NCBI GenBank assembly: GCA_958299035.1
Contig: CATQJL010000223.1
Coordinates: forward strand, 65,776,371 to 65,840,370
DNA length: 64,000 bases
Direction: 5' to 3'
Source of the DNA: Cylicocyclus nassatus
Lineage: Eukaryota > Nematoda > Chromadorea > Rhabditida > Strongylidae
Below are positions 12,238-24,900 of the stretch, in pieces (position 1 is the stretch's first letter; each line of letters opens with the position of its first letter). A program made the position numbers and the translations under genes. A model generated the notes under the pieces. The model did no database searches. It was not told where the DNA came from and saw only the letters and a program-made list of their open reading frames with translations.

Positions 12238-12735
12238 GTCAAAATTTGCTGGGCTTCACAAGCTGTCTCTTTGTTCCAACTCGTAGAAAAATCTCTCATT
12301 GTGTTAGCAGTTAGATGCAAAATTTCATTTTGGGGAAAGTTGCTTGCATTTTGTCTACTGTAGTTTTTTTTTCCGCATTAGCAAAAATTTGCCTGGGCTC
12401 TCTTGAGCGGGACCCTCCGCATTTTTGACAGCCATAATAGACTCATGCCTAGCATTTATAATATCAACCCTTGGACGATGTGGACCACCGGTGGCCCACA
12501 CCTGTTGCAAAGTCATAACCTTTGTAGGTCTAGTTTTCTTCCATCGATCAATATTTTCTCAATTTTTTGCACTCTTGGGAGCTGTAGACTCCGTCGTTCA
12601 AAAAATGTAGTCGCTTACAAAACAACCTTGCATTTTGTAAATAACCAAAAAACCTTCCCAAAAAAAACCTGCCGAAAGTCTTGTGCGAAATCGCGTCGTT
12701 CAGCGCCGCCACGCAAAATTAAGCATTGTCGTTAA
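12238..12735 (-). pseudogene. Frame-broken coding tract, unrecognised protein
   Basis: Read on the minus strand, three open segments follow one another in different frames. About 12725-12550 includes NDAISHKTFGRFFLGRFFGY and ends SSQECKKLRKY. About 12560-12368 includes VWATGGPHRPRVDIINARHE and VKNAEGPAQESPGKFLL. About 12365-12238 includes NYSRQNASNFPQNEILHL and NKETACEAQQILTSFFQQRE before a stop. The second shift falls at a run of nine A, so it could be a real decay event or a homopolymer sequencing error. No intron signals explain the shifts. It is most simply a decayed gene or transposon protein; the family is not recognised. Confidence 0.4.
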
Positions 12736-13317
12736 TGGTTAAAATCAATTGAGAATATTCTGTGAATTTTGTAAAAAATGGATTAGTTTTATAGATAATT
12801 TGAAAGCGTGGCGCAAACTTGCAAAAAAATCTGCAAAGTTCTTATTTGAAAGATTTCCTTGTTCTGCAAAAAAAGTGCTGCTATCGAAACAAAAAGTTGT
12901 AAATCGAGGAAGTATCTTGCATTTTTGAGATCAATTTTCTGGGAATAAAATGAACATGCTGTTACAGCTGCTGTATCCCAATAAGTATAAAAAATCAATT
13001 TTCCGCAAAAGATGCATTTTCCTCGATTTGCCTATCAGTTCATATCAAATCTATGTCAGCATGTAAGGGGCAGAAAGTATGAAGAAAATTTTCTTTGTTT
13101 CACTCATTTTTCAATACTCTTATCGTTATAACGTGTTTCATACCCCTACAACGGCTGTCCAACTCGGTGGCAAAGTTGGCGGCGAAGCCTCTGGAAAGAA
13201 AAGCACTACATTATTGGCTGGCTTCCACAAATCATTATAAAACCTACCATTCGTTGTCTTTATGACAGCACTTAGAGCCGAGTGAATTCTGAAAGGGGGT
13301 AGAGGACGTCAAGAACT

Positions 13318-13725
13318 TTATTCCAGCAGCTTGATGTGTTCTGTGCTCCAATACTTTAGCTTGCTGATCTCACAGGATTTTTGCGAAATACGAGCATATA
13401 CGAATCTACATCGTTCACGGATAATGTTCAAGGAAAACAAACCTGCGGATCCCTTTGATGTCGGCAGTTAAGTTTTATTGAGTAAATGTTTCACGGCAGC
13501 AGGCTACATATGCTCCGTCTAGCAGAAAATGTGTTTGATTTTTTTCTTGAAGACTAAAGCTATGTGGTGACCAGCTGGTTCCTCACTGTATGTGAGCTGC
13601 TCTAGAAAATTCAGCTTGAAAATTTTAGTTTTTTGGTGGTCATTGCATAAGATTATCGGCAGCGTATCAATAAACTCAGACGTTTTACTTTCCTTCAAAA
13701 TAAAATGTAAAGCCCCGCTACCCAT
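13318..13725 (-). pseudogene. Single minus frame interrupted by three stops
   Basis: One minus frame runs from about 13725 to 13318 with coding-like content throughout: GALHFILKESKTSEFIDTLP, KIFKLNFLEQLTYSEEPAGH, then after three stop codons SAGLFSLNIIRERCRFVYAR and SCEISKLKYWSTEHIKLLE. The frame is kept across the stops, which is typical of a pseudogene or decayed transposon ORF. The KYWS motif matches the related pieces at 11.6 and 12.6 kb. Short exon-like pieces with good acceptors (CCCCCTTTCAG, TTTCTTTCCAG on the minus strand) follow at 13150-13310, so an alternative spliced model cannot be excluded. Confidence 0.4.
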
Positions 13726-15115
13726 TTGCTACGCATATGAATATCGTGCTCTTGTCAATTTAGAGTACCCCAAAATAGCTGAGTGTTATTTGTGTTATGT
13801 GTTCCCTCAGCAAAACTATTTGACGTCTTCGAGATTTGCAAGCTTTTACTTGACCTAGCAACCCTATGGCCCATTTCCTTGTCTCCGCAATATCGCTTTT
13901 TGCGGGAATTAAAAGATTTTGTAGTAGATATGTTTGCAAGTCCCGGGTGAGAACTATGCAGCATTCAGCAAAATTAAGCTTTTCTTTAGTTTGTTTTTGA
14001 ATTAGGTGAATATGCTTTAGTGATAGATTTCTAAAGCTTCTAACATTCCTGTTATTGCTTCCTAAGATCCCGAAATAGTTGTCTCCATAGTTACACAACA
14101 AAAGGCCTTGTTGGATGTAGTCTCATAAGGTGCACAGCCGACGCGGAAAGCCTTGAATAATTCAAGTCGTTAAAAAGTTCTCAAAGCGAGATTTTGACGA
14201 ATTCCCTCCAGTCTGCTAACGATTTCTTCGTTTTTCGTGAGTCGTTTCATTATCTTTTCAGAAATTTAGTATTAAAATTGTACATGAATATCATTCTCGT
14301 AATCAGCATAGGACTAACCTCTGCGTGTAAAAAAATGACAAAATCAAAGGTTTTGCATTTTTGAAGAGAGAGTGGAAAAGTCGAAATTTTACGGCGCTCA
14401 TATTAGCACGAAAAAGACTAACGGGTGAAAGACATAAATCACAAACGCAATGATACGTCTCATCAACCTAATCAAAAACAGAAACAAAAAGCATGTTTTC
14501 AGAACCAAGAATGAACGGAGTTTGACTACAACAAATGAAGAAAGAGCACTGCCAAATGGGTGACTCAAATTACTTTGGAGTTCATGCACATTTGCGAATT
14601 TGTCGAAATTTTGCCTATAGCAATGGCCTGTGGACCACCATGTTTCAAGAAAGAGACAGTATAAATTAGTGAAAATGGGTAGCTGCAGCGGAATCACCTT
14701 CGATCACGAAGCTAGGTACTTTGGTAGCCTTCATTTTGAGTGATAAGAAAAAGCACAAACTTCATCTTATGCCAGTAACATGAAAAGTTTCATTTTTATA
14801 AGATTTTTCGAGCTACATGGAATAACAATTTTTGCAAAAAAATTTTTTTTTTAAATCGGCGTTTCTCGAATGACCTTCTCCTAACATTGAAGTTCAATAA
14901 TTGAAAAGAAACTGCGTTCAGACGTTGCACACGGGGTTGCAAACGAGTTGCTAATTTATGTCGTCAGAGGCATGATCCACCCTAAGTTGAGGATCTTGAG
15001 CTTTTGGCAGCAAATGATAGGTAGCCCTATCACTTCGAGGTCCAAGTGTCGTCTCAAAATGTCGCTTCGAAAGCGACTAAATCCCTGCGAAATAACGGAG
15101 ATGCACGTGGACTCC
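13726..15115. other. Weak minus-strand frames, no gene assigned
   Basis: A 113-codon minus frame at 13760-14101 (containing LQTYLLQNLLIPAKSDIAET) and a 99-codon one at 14398-14697 look partly protein-like, but neither has convincing ends. They may extend the decayed tract to the left. The remainder is AT-rich. Confidence 0.3.
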
Positions 15116-15322
15116 AAGACGGCACCGCCCTCCCCATCCATGCCCGCCCATCCGTGAGCGCCCAGCCAATTACCGCGGAAAGCCGGCTTGTGGGTCCGGA
15201 ACGGGGATTGTTGGGGTTTTTGCGGATTCTCGACTTCATGTTCTGAATAGGGACATGAGAAGGCCCCGGAACGATCAAAACATGGAAGTCGAGAATCTGG
15301 GTGGACAGTGCCCTTAGGGAGT
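15116..15322. mobile_element. Palindromic MITE of the GGCACCGTCCACC family (degenerate)
   Basis: The left side has GACGGCACCGCCCTCC and the right side GGTGGACAGTGCCCTTA. The interior has CGGATTCTCGACTTCATG and CATGGAAGTCGAGAATCTGG in opposite orientation. The better copy at 53201-53531 shares the terminal GGCACCGTC and the GGAAGTCGAGAATTTGGGTG block. Confidence 0.7.
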
Positions 15323-15532
15323 GATTTTAAACGTTGACGACATTATCACTGCTCCTTGTTCCATGCGGAACAGAATGATATGTTATGTTGCAAGATTTCG
15401 TTAAGAATCCGCGAAGACCTTCGACCAGAGCCAAATGTCCCGTCGGCTCTGCCGTTTCCTCTTTCTCGTCTGCGCCTTAGTGTACCGCGCACTACCCCGT
15501 TACCCCCAAACAATGGCATTTGGCTTCTGTAC

Positions 15533-16080
15533 CTTTTCATCCGTTGTTTGAAGCTCAGTCCTGGCGAATCGTATATCATCTTGCAGTTCTTGATGCCTCC
15601 TTGCATGCTTAGAATGTTGCCGATTTTCTTTTATTATTTGATTGACAGTTAACAAAAGTCCTGTTTTCGATTTATTTTCGTTTTTCCTTCAGTTTAGCTA
15701 ATGTCACGCATTCTTCTTAACACAATTGGTGGAAATTACTTTCGTCTATGACATGGACAACGCCAAGCTTCTTTCTTCTTTGGCAGAGTTTTTAGTAAAA
15801 AGCACACAAAACGCGTTTTTCTTCATAGTTTTTTCTCCAAAGTGGGTACGCAACCATTTTTTTTCATGTAATTCTTGCTCAGCATGTCAAGCACATGATC
15901 CTAAAAACGTCGTCGTATCAAAAATTAATTTGGCTTTGATGTTGATTTTGCCACTAGGAGCAAAACTTTTCATTTTCATAACTAATTTTTCCCGTTTCAC
16001 CTTCTTATTGGCAATCACCACTTCCAGAACGTCAATATGTTGAGACAATTGCAATAAAAGAACCGATTTTCCCAATTTCT
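15533..16080 (-). CDS. Candidate coding exons with coiled-coil-like sequence
   Basis: Two minus-strand blocks read like protein. At about 16077-15892 a frame includes VLLLQLSQHIDVLEVVIANK before a possible donor (AAG|GTGAAA) and runs to a stop at 15892. At 15686-15533 the sequence includes GLLLTVNQIIKENRQHSKHA and HQELQDDIRFARTELQTTDE, ending at a donor AAG|GTACAG. The heptad-like spacing of L, I and V with many E, K, Q and R suggests a coiled coil. The acceptors (AACTGAAG for the second) are not strong. They could be exons of the same gene as the blocks at 16.7-17.7 kb. The family is not recognised. Confidence 0.35.
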
Positions 16081-16359
16081 CTCCAAATCATGGACCGATG
16101 GGTTCGAAGCGAAAGCTTGCGATTCGGGATACTGCCAAAAGAATGATTTTAATGTTGTGGACCTTCTACGGTTTTAACGCTCTATTTTACTTTTGCAGTT
16201 CAAATTGTTCTCTTTCTCCTTTTTGATTTTCTAAGACAATCTTCACTGACAAGGCTTTCAGAACCTTCGCGCCTTGCGGCTCTTTATCGAAGGTATGACG
16301 GCGCGGTATCCCTTTGAGTCCGCAGCGACGTAAGCCTTGTGCGCTATGTGCACCCACTC

Positions 16360-16668
16360 AGACACTGGGACCGGGCGAGCCGCGGCCTCAAAAGGCCTTT
16401 CCGGCCCGTTCGCGGCCTTAATTTGTGGGCGTGGCCGGAGTGCGGCCGAGCCGCGGACCTTAATTCATGTCAATATCATTGCAGCGGCCGAGCCGCGGAC
16501 TGAATATGGCTTACCGGCTCAGCCGCGGCCTTAATGATGGGGGTGGAGTATTGCAGCGGCTGAGCCGCGGACCAAAATCTCTATGATGAAACTCCGGCCG
16601 AGCCGCGGCCGAAGTTTCATTGTAGAGATTTTGGTCAGATAAGGTCCGCGGCTCGGCCGCTCCCAGTT
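16360..16668. repeat. GC-rich palindromic repeat, GCGGCCGAGCCGCGGAC units
   Basis: Five or more copies of a self-complementary GCGGCCGAGCCGCGGAC-type unit lie in both orientations, separated by 40-60 bases. The part from GGACCAAAATCTCTATGATG to its complement CATTGTAGAGATTTTGGTC forms a foldback around 16595. The flank TCCCAGTTTCTGAGCA recurs in the second block at 16950-17079. Confidence 0.8.
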
Positions 16669-16686
16669 TCTGAGCATAAAGAATAC

Positions 16687-17658
16687 TTGCGTGATGTACG
16701 ACGCATGGACAGGCCGCCCTCAGTGTTCATAGCCTTCGATGTCTTTCCAGTCTCCAAGGCGGGAACAAGATCAACATGTTGTACAACCTTGGACAGCATC
16801 TTGTGTTGTCCAATGTTGAAGTCGGACCTGGTTTCCGAAGTCGCTGCATCAGTGGCCTCAGTTTTTGCTTTTTTACTGCGTATGTTCTATGTGCCACGAA
16901 TAAAAAAACAGTTCTACTGTATCCGAGCTAGAATGAACTAGACGGCCCGACAACCTGCTCCGGCTGAGCCGCGGCCCAAAAGCGGACGAGCCGTCGCTGT
17001 TTCCGGCCGAGCCGCGGACGCTGCGAATTTCCAGCCGAAAAAGGTCCGCGGCTCGGCCGCTCCCAGTGTCTGAGCAGGTTCTGAGGCCTTTAAGTCAGAT
17101 TTATATCTTAACAATTCACTGATTCCAATCTCACCACCACGCACAACTGCTTTAGTTCGCAGAACTTCAAAAGCGCTTCGAAAATGGCAGTTGGTATCCG
17201 AGCGCATCAAGCTGTTGACGATTTCCGGTTTGCAAGAGTTTTCCTCCTCTTATTCCGCATTTCACATCAAAACCGTTTCTGCACACTTTGCAAGATGCGA
17301 TGGAAGGAGGAGAATAATAAGGCAAGAGTGCAGCCCCCTTGAGAATAGTTTCGTTTTTGTGGTGAGTGAGTCTCAATAGAGACCAAATAAGCTGGAAGAA
17401 ATACCAGTGCAAAAAAGAGATTTCTTTGATTGAACCCACTTCATCATTCATAGGATAACGGGCTATGAGGGAAAGAGGGAAAGCTTGCTGAAGGCGTTTT
17501 CATTGAATGTATTGGCGAATGTATGAAAAGGTAGCTAGTCGCTTGATTCTTGAAATAGTAAGTATTACGTCAAGCGTTTCTCCGTGCATTTTGACCAGAG
17601 TTCCTGTAAAAGCTTTCCCGGCAGCCTTGAAAACTGCGAGCTTACAAAAAACAATTGT
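16687..17658 (-). CDS. Candidate multi-exon gene fragment, unrecognised protein
   Basis: Four minus-strand blocks look coding. 17658-17569 (30 codons, acceptor GGTAG, donor GAC|GTAATA) includes KAAGKAFTGTLVKMHGETLD. 17391-17287 (acceptor TTTCTTCCAG) includes LALLFSSFHRILQ. 17248 to about 17073 includes EENSCKPEIVNSLMRSD and EVLRTKAVVRGGEIGISELL; the join across a 38-bp intron keeps phase (A|AG). 16886-16687 (acceptor CACATAG) includes ATDAATSETRSDFNIGQHKM and VVQHVDLVPALETGKTSKAM. The first-to-second join does not keep phase, so an exon may be missing. The third-to-fourth join is obscured by the inserted GC-rich repeat at 16950-17079. The same DNA is also open on the plus strand, so the strand is likely but not certain. 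No family is recognised. Confidence 0.4.
16950..17079. mobile_element. Short GC-rich inverted-repeat element
   Basis: The ends are AACCTGCTC and GAGCAGGTT, enclosing GCGGCTGAGCCGCGG-type units in inverted orientation. It shares GCTCGGCCGCTCCCAGT with the block at 16360-16668. It appears to sit at the end of a coding-like minus-strand exon. Confidence 0.7.
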
Positions 17659-17659
17659 C

Positions 17660-19382
17660 TACCTATTCTATTGCCGACTAGTTTGGAGGTTTTATTATTA
17701 AATATTGCCAATCCACTAAATTTCAAAAAAATCATTTTAATATCTCGCAAGCTTTCCAAACTAAGCTTCATATGATCGATTCTTAAACTTTATGACTTTG
17801 TGCTGTTGTTCGATCTTCTTATCTTCAACAAATCAGGTTAAATGTGGCTCCATGTGTCATGAACGCATCGTCGCGCATCATGTGCCCTACTTGACAAATT
17901 GTAAGATTAGAACCTGCTCATTTTTAGCTCCTTGTTTCCTTGTCTCTTTTGATTTGATTTATGTGTTAGTTAGCGATACAGGCATTTCTACAGTTTGTTA
18001 CGCTGAGAAAGGTTTCACTGAAAAGCTATTAAAAATGATGTTAAAAGTTGCCGTGCATACTGTGCAACCTCACAAAAAGTTACAAATGACTTCTCGAACA
18101 CATTTTCCGGCTGGTGACCGGACGATGACCGCTGAGGCAACACCTCTGTTTCGGCCGAGCTGGCCGCCGGCCGCCCAAACCGGTTCGGCGCAAAATGGTG
18201 CGTGTGCCAGCCCGAATCAGCTGCGGTGCAGCGACGTTATTGGCTCAGTTTTGCGTCATTATCAGTTCCTGGCAGGTTTATCTTCGTTGAGCACATTATT
18301 TTCCTAATCACATACAATGTAACAAGGAAATCCATTACAATATTTTATTTCTTTCATGAGAATGGGCACAGATCAGAAAAACACGTGTTACATCAACGTA
18401 TGCAATATAACATAGGTATGTATCGACAATGCACTATATAAAAACAACGGCCATATCGCATAAAGGCTCGAGCTTCAATACCTACATGCAGGACATTTCA
18501 GCTCTCATAATCCACAATACTCAACTCACAAAATGCTGCCATGTAAAAACACAAGTAATGATACAATCCTTATCAATATGTTTGCGAAGCCAGCATCAGT
18601 AGCTATGACAGCTTTGCACGACGAATAATTACGTTATTATCCACCCCCCCCCCCAATAGAGATCCCGTATACATATAGTACATGGTGACTGTACATCCGT
18701 TATCAATCGTTCAAATAGCATAATTGGGCTTTGCACGAGGAATACGAGTTCTGCTCACCTGTTGTGATATGAATGTACAGACAATTCCAAACATTACCAT
18801 GTATAGCCACTTATTCCAAACAACTATTTATTAAGCGTCATGATGTCAGAGAAAAGTTCTTAAAAAGCAGGATTTTTTTTTGGAGTACCCAAATAAGCAG
18901 AATGTCCATGTGCAATCTTAGCAAATATCCATCAATGGTAGACTCAAGCACGCTGTATAAATTGCGAACTAGGTGCGCTCCAAACCTCGGAATATCTACC
19001 AACTAAAGGTGCTCCAAATCTGAAACATGTTCATGGACTTCTGCTCTGGAAAACAGATACTTACGTACCTAGGCGAGTCTGCCCAGTTTTATAGAGGAGG
19101 GTGCAGCAACGAAAGAGGATAGCATTAGAATTACTTGTAAGCATTCCTAAGTATGTATAACCACTACGACAACTGGCAAAGCATGGAAGAACTTTTCTGA
19201 TTTGCTGAAAACAAAAATCACTAACACTTGAAAACAAACAAATCACTAATACACATAACACTTGATAGTACAAGAGAAAAGACAAAGAACAGGACACATT
19301 CACACAAAAACAACCATTAATAACAAGATTTGAAAGGTGAAGTAAGCCGTGCAGTAATGATTAGATCTCATATTCGCCATTT
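17660..19382. other. No gene assigned; GC-rich patch at 18110-18250
   Basis: A plus frame is open for 171 codons (17792-18307) but lacks domain content. The patch around 18110-18250 is much richer in G+C than its surroundings. A C11 run lies at 18644-18654. No firm feature is called. Confidence 0.3.
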
Positions 19383-19600
19383 ATCCTGACAGTAGGCATG
19401 GTATTGTGCGCATTCGCGCGCTTCTGCGGAAGCCAGCCGGTGGTAGTTTTTCGCCCACTCCTCGGCCGGTTTTGGGCCCCGCCCCGAAACGTAGCGCGGT
19501 CCTTGGCCGGAAGGCCTTCGTCGCCCGGTCATCAGCCGTAAATGTGTCTGAGTTGATGACCATTTCGTATGCTTCCATTCCAATTACATCGTTTGCCGGA
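19383..19600 (-). CDS. Candidate coding patch, minus strand
   Basis: This 200-bp GC-rich island has two open minus frames. The upstream half reads best as DVIGMEAYEMVINSDTFTAD and the downstream half as EEWAKNYHRLASAEARECAQ followed by YHAYCQDKW and a stop. They are in different frames and no credible intron separates them. It may be an exon of the minus-strand fragment at 16.7-17.7 kb, a pseudogene, or chance. Confidence 0.25.
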
Positions 19601-19649
19601 AAATTTGATTATTACTCGAATGCGGATACGTTAGGATTAATATTGTAGT

Positions 19650-21912
19650 TGGTAAATTCTCAAGGTTAATTTGAGCGTCCACAACGTTCCATTAGTGTGG
19701 ATCCTCAACTGCACGTAACTTTAGCAAAAATTCGTGCAACTGTTTCTCCTTCAAGGTTTTTATCTACACACACAGCCATTGTATGGCTCTTAAAATCGGT
19801 TTTGTAATTCAGAATGATGTAAATATAGAAAGCAGAGAGAGAAGCGAAGCTGCCAAAACAATTCACAGTTTTTTGACCCATTTAAAGCCAGCCCTCAATG
19901 CGTTATTTTCCAGCCTACATTTCTTCAACTCGACTACAAACATCAGAAATCTTTTGTTTTAGCATAATCTTCTGCACGCTTGTAACAAAGGTGCAGAGTG
20001 ATAGAAAAGTGACTGATGATGATAGCAAGTAATACCCTATCAAAACGAAAAACATGACATGATTTTAGATTCTGATTGAAACCCAATCTGAAGTAAGTGG
20101 GAACTTCAACTGGAGTTTTTCTCAGTTGGTTACGCATTGCTAAGTACTTCTTTTTCTTGAAACTTCTTCAACTCGCCTATACTTATTTCTATTTCACAAA
20201 AAATAGTTTCGACCGTTTTTGATGGTTTAATTTTGTATGAACTTATAAATAAACTTATGGTATTATCAGAAAAAATCAACTCTGCTGAGTAGCAATCTCA
20301 CATTGACAGCGAAATTGCGGAGTGAAGTAGAATTTTCAGATTTTTTTCATAAAAATCTTTTACAGACAATTCCTTTCAAATTTCACCTCTCAAGTTGCAG
20401 TTTTTTTGACTAGATGCACTATACTCAGCATATAGCCCCTATAAAATAGCAGAACATTCTTTGATTTCAACTTCACAGACTATTTTAAGGTAAAATGTGA
20501 GGAACATAACTGAAGCGTATTGCATTTTAACTTGTTGTAATTTATTGCAATTTCTAATTAATCTTTTTTGTGCTTGTTGTAAACTTCTTTGGTTCTGCAG
20601 GGTGAATCTACCAGAAGTTTTTGAAATTTCATTCTCTCCTAATTTTCAAGCTTTTTGTCAGTTCGACTTTATCCTTCTCTATTCTCAAGGTCAAACCCAT
20701 GTTGCTCTTATTCTTGAATTGTTAGGATTGCTCTTTATCAAGTCTCTCAACTTATTGATGCTATGACGGAATCCACTACTTAGCTAGTGCAAATTTTAGA
20801 CAACGCTTCTATGATATTTGTAATCGGAGCAGTTGTGCATTTTGGCCTATTATGTGAGCTTTGATAAAAAAAGACCATGGTCTGCATTGGCTGGCCCCAT
20901 TCTGCTGTAGAGAGATACGTCAAACAACTTGATTGCAAAAGAAATTTTCGTATCCACGGAAACGGAGGGAACATAAAAGGACTCACTAATTATAGTTAAA
21001 GCACTTGAACTCTTATCTATCGAGTTTGCGTGTTTCGATGCACCCTAGTCGTCCCACATACCAATCATGACTGAAGGAGACTCCGCAAACTCATTTTAGT
21101 TCTGTGGACCTGTAGCCCGGCAGAATAATAAGGCGCGTTAACTACCATTATTGAGTAAAATTTGTCGACTTTCACCTGACTTCGCTCGTAGGTACCGATT
21201 GGTTTGACCTTTGTGTTCAACTTCAAATATATGACTTGAGGAGGTAGTTAGCCCAAAAAACAAGACCGCATAAGACGTGGAAGTAAACGACAAATGTGTG
21301 TGCGTATCAAACTACTTCTTCAGTAAACTTGGTCACAATATGGTCTTGCAAAAGGCACAGTATTTCGCTAACTAGATTTGAAACTCTTCGCATGCCCAGT
21401 CACCTGGCTTTGACCTAAATCTAAAGTCCAAAATTTTAAGAGTTGTATCCTCTCTAAAAGGGTTCGGGATATTTATGAGGGCGTGCAGAAAATATATACA
21501 TGCTGGACTGGATGTGTCCCGTGCTTTTATGCGAGTGAGGTCAAAAAGTCAGCACACGAAATTATGTGCGCCTGGATGAACAACAAATTTGGGTTGACGT
21601 TTCCATCAAAGGAAGGCAAACCAAGAGAAAAATTGTCAAGCTTGATTTGCTTTCACTGATTTTCTGTCATACGCTTGCTGAGAAAATGCTAGAACATATC
21701 GCACATAGTTGCAAACTTCTGGCTATTTCGTTGTATCCTTGCTAGTTTCTGTTTCTTGAGTGATGCCTTACTTCTTCTATGGATATCCATTGTATCTAGC
21801 GAAAGTACAGTTTTAATCATATTTGATTTATTGCACATGATATCGCCGCACTAAACAGGGGAAAGAATATAGATTCAGAAGGTAATTTTATTTTAGGAAT
21901 ATTCAATGTTGA
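19650..21912. other. No gene recognised
   Basis: AT-rich. No supported exon or terminal inverted repeat was found. It may hold the promoter of the gene starting at 21913. Confidence 0.4.
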
Positions 21913-24900
21913 ATGCTTTTGTGGCTGTTCATATCCATCATGCAAGCCACCGCTCGTCCTGTCCTGTTCGTACCGATCATCTTCAACTCCAGTAACCCCT
22001 TTGAGCCTGTGAAAGACGAAAATCTCACGTTGCTCGAAGCGATGGCCTCAGATAAGAGCAACATCAATAATGAGACGGTAAGTATCTATGAGATATGAGC
22101 TGAAGTTCGGAGTCCTTATTCTGGTAATATCAGATTAGCTCAGACGTTCTTGCATTACAACGGAACTTCTCTCTTTGATTAGCGGAAATTTTGGTAGATA
22201 AAAAATACTTCCGTTTAGTAGCTTTATAAGTACCTATGAAACATGAGCCGAAGTTTGGAGTTCTTACTTTGGAATATCAGATTGGCTCAGGAGTTCTCGC
22301 ATTACAACAGAACTTCTCTCTTTAATTAGCTGGAATTGCGCTAAACAAAAGAAATACTGCCCTTTAATAACTTGGTAGATAAAAACTTTGAGATGTTTTA
22401 GAGACAAAACTGTTAAGAATAGCAAAAGAAGGAAGTTCTTGAACTTTAGAATGTCAAATATAAAAAAAATTGCAATAAAATTCAGAACTTGAACTTTAGA
22501 ATTTCAAATACAAAAAAATTGCAATAAAATCCAGAACAAGAGATATTATGACTTCAATCACTTTCGATACAATCCAGAAAGTTGGTGATGTACGTTTTAT
22601 GAGTAGCCTTATGAGTTGATCTCTTGAGAGTCGGGCATACTTCACGCGATTTCCGTGGCAATGCAATTTGGCAGTATTCCAACTATCCATAACCCTCTGT
22701 AAGCACATTTTAAACGTCAGAAGATAAAGCATATTATCAATAAGTTATACACACTATGCATGTGCAATTTGTTCGTGTTGGATCCGAAGCCTTCTGGCAA
22801 ATTGCCAAATCGCAATCCAATCGCGACTGAAGTCGCGTGAAGGGTGCCCGGTATACTTGGGTCCGAATCGAATAGAAAGTTGATCATTCGAATAAAGCAT
22901 TAATATATTCGCATTCGAAACTCGATATTCGGAGTACTTCCATTTTCGAATAAAATTCGAAACTTGAATAATCAAAAAACAGGGTCTCGAATAAAAGTCG
23001 AAAACTCGAATAATAAAAAACAAGGATTCGAATAAAATCCGAAAACTCGAATAATCAAAAAACATGGTTTCGAATAGATTTTATTCGAATGTTTTATTCG
23101 AATGTTTATTCGAATTCGTATTCGAATGAACTCTGTACTTACAAGGAAAGTGTGTTTAGTCGAAGTGGTCTTTCCAGATGAGACCCACACTGCTTTGAAG
23201 AGCATTACGCGATGACTCCAAATCTACCTTCCAAATCTGTTCAGCGCCTCTGGACGCCGAGTTATGGGTGTTTTTCAGGCAAAAAAATTAAACGCAAAAC
23301 TTCAACAAAATCGCAAAAAAAACCTTGAAATTCCCAACAAATCTCAAATTTGCTCAAAGGTCCAGTGTCAAGTGTCAGAGCCGTTTATGCAATGGATACA
23401 TTTTATCTAATATGCTAATACTAAACATTGCTTTATCTGAGCGCTGGAATGATTGTAACAATCGATTTTACCTAAATTTTGCATTCATTTTTCGCTCTTA
23501 AAATCGGTCATAACTCGGCGTCCAGAGGCGCTGAGCAGATTTGGATGGCAGATTTGGAATCACCGCTTAATGCTCTTCAAAGCAGTATGGGTCTCATCTG
23601 GAAAGGCCACTTTGACCAAACACGCTTCCCTTGTTAGGTTATTCAAGTTTTTTGCAGAGCCAACTGCTGAATATCAAGCTCGCTTTGTCTGCGTTTTTTT
23701 CACACAAAATTCGGTGATACATCTTTTTGCAACCGTGCTGACCTTTGAACTGTATGGAGAGTCGCATTCCTCCGACTGCTTTCGACAGTAAAAAATTATA
23801 TGTGGATTTTAACTTATGCTTTTTCGATCAATGGGATTGTTCGCATTGTTGGCACCAAATCAGCACAAAAAAGCTTTCAAATTCAAGCTCATGTTCCGAG
23901 TTCATATACTAGAAGTGTGTTGACGTGCCTGTTCCTTTTCCTTTGCATTGCTCATGCTTTTGCTTACGCAAAGGTCCACACTAGTGGACCTTTTGCAAAA
24001 GACACATTAGTGAGCACTCTTGCTTGCAAAAGTATTAGAGATCTTCGCGAACTAGTATATTTTTTTAATTTACTTCATCAATTTTATCGATTTTTGAAAA
24101 ACTCTGAGCTACGGGTTGAGAGTTGGTACAAGAGCGTAGATGAGGGTGCTGATTATGGATAAAAATTTAATTTATCGATTTTATCGATTTTTTGGAAAAT
24201 TTTGAGCTCCGATGCTGGGAGTTGGTGCAGGGGGGGGGGTAGGGTGCTGGTTATGAATAAACATTTGCTTTATGCTTCTATCGATTTTTGGAAAACCTTG
24301 AGCTATGAGGTTGGAATTTGGTACAGGTGGGTAAATGAGGGTGCTGAATCAAAACTGAAATTTATTTTATCAGTTTCAGCAATTTTTGAAAAATTCTAAG
24401 AGTTGGTGCACGGGATATGAGGGCGCTAATTATGAGCGGATGGCTGGATATGTCAGCAAGTATGAGATATGGTTGTTTTCTACTTATTCGATAAATCATT
24501 CGAATATTTATTCGAAACTCGACTTCCAATGTTCGAATATTAGGTCGTTCCGAAAGTTCTTTCCGTTTTTTCACCATATCATAAAAACACGTGAAACGAA
24601 GAAAGGGAAACGCTTCAGGCACTGTCCGACGCAACTTTTTTTTCTCTTTTCAACTATCATATTCCTATGCAGCTCGCTCTTGTGATCAGTGAGATAATGA
24701 CCGAAATTTCGGACCTATGGTTTTTGACATGTCCAACTTTGGCAATTTTTCACTATTTTCTTTTTTGATTTTTGGAAAAGCTTTGATAGCAGTCGGATAG
24801 AGTAAACAAAGTGCAATACAATGCATTTTTTCGGCATCTATAGCTAACCTTAAGACATTTTTAGAATTATTTTTCTGATGCTATTAAATTCTACTTTTGG

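Noticed and set aside
17792..18307. 171-codon plus-strand open frame, one of the longest in the window
   Set aside because: Low-complexity start, no recognisable domain, no splice context, and part of it lies in a GC-rich patch that is open in several frames.
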